Source: Jiangella alkaliphila
GTDB taxonomy: Bacteria > Actinomycetota > Actinomycetes > Jiangellales > Jiangellaceae
NCBI RefSeq assembly: GCF_900105925.1
Contig: NZ_LT629791.1
Location: 4,682,001-4,746,000 of the forward strand
Length of the DNA stretch: 64,000 nt
Reading direction: 5' to 3'
Notes under the pieces: model-generated
Databases searched by the model: none
Seen by the model: the letters and a program-made list of their open reading frames with translations, nothing else
What the model was told of the DNA's origin: nothing
Program-made: the position numbers and the translations under genes
Shown here: piece by piece, positions 62,625-64,000 of the stretch
How positions within the stretch are numbered: position 1 is the stretch's first letter
Layout: every line of letters starts with the position of its first letter

Positions 62625-63854
62625 ATGACGTCCGACGTCCGGGAGGCGGTCACCCGGGCCCATCGCGAGGAGTGGGCCCGGCTGGTCGCGTCCCTGACCA
62701 GGCGTTTCGGCGACCTCGACGTCGCCGAGGAGGCGGCGGCCGAGGCGTTCGGGACCGCCGTCCAGCGGTGGCCGTCCGACGGCGTGCCGCCGAACCCCGG
62801 CGGCTGGCTGACCACCACCGCCACCCGCAAGGCGATCGACCGCGTCCGCCGCGAGCTCAAGCGCGACGAGAAGCAGAAGGAGGCCACGATGCTGTTCGAC
62901 GGCGACCCGCCCGAGCCGCTCGGTGCCATCGACGACGAGCGGCTCCGGCTGATCTTCACCTGCTGTCACCCGGCGCTGGCGATGCCGTCTCGCGTGGCGC
63001 TGACACTGCGCATGGTCGGCGGCCTGACCGTGGCCGAGATCGCCAGCGCCTTCCTCGTGCAGGAGACCGCGATGGGCCAGCGGATCACCCGCGCGAAGGC
63101 CAAGATCAAGGCGGCCCGCATCCCCTACCGGGTGCCGTCCGCCGCGGACCTCCCGGCCCGCGTGTCCGGCGTCCTCGCCGTCCTCTACCTCATCTTCAAC
63201 GAGGGCTACCTGGCGACGGGCGCCGACGCCGGCCCCGTCCGGCACGACCTGACCGCCGAGGCGATCCGGCTCACCCGCCTGATCCGGGCCCTCCTGCCCG
63301 ACGACGGTGAGGTGGCCGGCCTGCTCGCGCTGATGCTGCTCACCGAGGCCCGCCACACCGCGCGCTTCTCCGCCGGCGGCGACCTGGTCACGATCGACGC
63401 GCAGGACCGCGGCGCCTGGGACGCGGCGCTGATCGCCGAGGGGCACCGGCTGGTGCGCGAGCGCCTCGCCACTGGAGTGGCGCCGGGCCGCTACCAGATC
63501 CTCGCCGCGATCAACGCCGTGCACACGTCCGCCCGCCAGATGCGCGACACCGACTGGTCCCAGGTCGTCGCCCTCTACGACCAGCTCGTCCGCGTCGACC
63601 CCTCGCCGATCGTCGCCCTCAACCGGGCCATCGCTGTCGCCGAGCTCGACGGCCCGGACGTCGCTCTCGCCGCCGTCGACCGCCTCCGGGACGACCTCGC
63701 CGGCTACCACCTGTTCCACGCCACCCGCGCCGAGCTGCTGCGCCGCCTGGGCCGCGGCCAGGACGCGCGCGCGGCCTACGACGCGGCCATCGGTCTGGCC
63801 GGCAACACCGCCCAGACCGCCCACCTCACCCGCCGCCGCAACGAGCTCGCCTAG
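62625..63854 (+). CDS. ECF sigma factor with C-terminal TPR-like/DUF6596 extension (ECF42 type)
   Basis: 409 aa. Sigma region 2 (about 10-80; RFGDLDVAEEAAAEAF, WLTTTATRKAIDRVRRE) and region 4 (about 110-165; RVALTLRMVGGLTVAEIASAF) are followed by a long helical extension (about 180-409) with LNRAIAVAELDGPDVAL repeats. Such sigma factors lack an anti-sigma factor and are normally paired with YCII/DGPF genes; here the partner is a RibD-C reductase. The extension probably controls activity (family knowledge). Confidence 0.9.
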   Translation: MTSDVREAVTRAHREEWARLVASLTRRFGDLDVAEEAAAEAFGTAVQRWPSDGVPPNPGGWLTTTATRKAIDRVRRELKRDEKQKEATMLFDGDPPEPLGAIDDERLRLIFTCCHPALAMPSRVALTLRMVGGLTVAEIASAFLVQETAMGQRITRAKAKIKAARIPYRVPSAADLPARVSGVLAVLYLIFNEGYLATGADAGPVRHDLTAEAIRLTRLIRALLPDDGEVAGLLALMLLTEARHTARFSAGGDLVTIDAQDRGAWDAALIAEGHRLVRERLATGVAPGRYQILAAINAVHTSARQMRDTDWSQVVALYDQLVRVDPSPIVALNRAIAVAELDGPDVALAAVDRLRDDLAGYHLFHATRAELLRRLGRGQDARAAYDAAIGLAGNTAQTAHLTRRRNELA

Positions 63855-63874
63855 CGCCCGCCTCCCACCAGCCG

Positions 63875-63926
63875 CGATGGTTGGCAGTTTGGTGGGTCTA
63901 TGACACCACCAAACTGCCAACCATCG
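63875..63926. terminator. Perfect 20-bp-arm palindrome after the sigma factor gene
   Basis: Arms CGATGGTTGGCAGTTTGGTG (63875-63894) and its complement (63907-63926), 12-nt loop. It lies between convergent genes. It is not related to families A or B. Terminator or a further dispersed repeat. Confidence 0.65.
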
Positions 63927-63965
63927 GCGGAGTGAGGCACGCAGGCAACAGCAGAAGGCGGCCCG

Positions 63966-64000
63966 CTAGACCAGCCGCTTGAGGTGCGTGACCAGCCCGT
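63966..64000 (-). CDS. C-terminal end of a gene running off the right edge
   Basis: On the minus strand the window edge reads in frame GLVTHLKRLV and then TAG (63968-63966). The ending looks like a genuine amphipathic C terminus and lies just after the palindrome on the convergent side. Too short to identify. Confidence 0.45.
   Translation of the reverse strand, partial: GLVTHLKRLV

Overview
The window is very GC-rich chromosomal DNA from an actinobacterium. The signs are many GTG and TTG starts, frequent 4-nt ATGA/GTGA gene overlaps, and the conserved actinobacterial block alaS - ruvX - mltG - aroE - prepilin peptidase. The gene content would fit a soil filamentous genus of the Jiangella/Nocardioides type, but I cannot fix the genus. 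No rRNA, tRNA, CRISPR array or complete mobile element is visible. Almost all of the DNA is coding.

Layout. 0-11 kb: end of a secreted anchored protein, a Ser/Thr kinase, 6-phosphogluconate dehydrogenase, a TetR regulator divergent from a DrrAB-type ABC exporter, a solute-binding/vWA protein, a polysaccharide deacetylase, a HAD phosphatase and a quinone-oxidoreductase-like enzyme. 11-17.6 kb: a minus-strand housekeeping operon (DUF948-like protein, small membrane-linked protein, AlaS, RuvX, MltG, AroE, prepilin peptidase). 17.7-25.4 kb: a YdeI/VOC pair with a WYL regulator, a penicillin-binding-like lipoprotein with a two-component system, a Gfo/Idh oxidoreductase and RarA.

25.4-58.4 kb holds the most interesting content, an apparently undescribed regulon. 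Six large exported beta-propeller proteins (four Sec, two Tat) are interspersed with a sugar-type ABC importer (binding protein and two permeases, no ATPase), two DegT-type PLP enzymes, two pairs of amidohydrolase-2 proteins (in each pair one has metal ligands and one lacks them), two dihydrodipicolinate-synthase-like aldolases, two NAD-dependent SDR enzymes and a winged-helix regulator with a degenerate GGDEF-like region. I found seven copies of an 18-bp palindrome, TWWCGG-N6-CCGWWA, with core CGGNCNNGNCCG. They lie in front of every transcription unit of this set and nowhere else that I noticed. In most cases they overlap a recognisable -35/-10 promoter. This suggests one regulator, probably the 38.4-kb gene, controlling capture, import and oxidative breakdown of an unidentified (possibly amino- or deoxy-) sugar.

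Unrelated genes are inserted into this region: ThyX, a small membrane protein, and a ribosome-protection group (an Erm 23S rRNA methyltransferase behind a leader peptide with an Arg-Pro-Arg motif and alternative hairpins, a Uma2 protein and an ABC-F ATPase).

58.4-64 kb: AspS, an Rv2578c-type radical SAM protein interrupted by a mini-intein exactly at a cluster cysteine and preceded by a LexA-type SOS box, a RibD-C reductase with an ECF sigma factor, and the end of one more gene.

Several dispersed palindromic repeats were found. Two families each occur twice between or at the ends of genes, and one 76-bp palindrome lies inside the kinase coding sequence.
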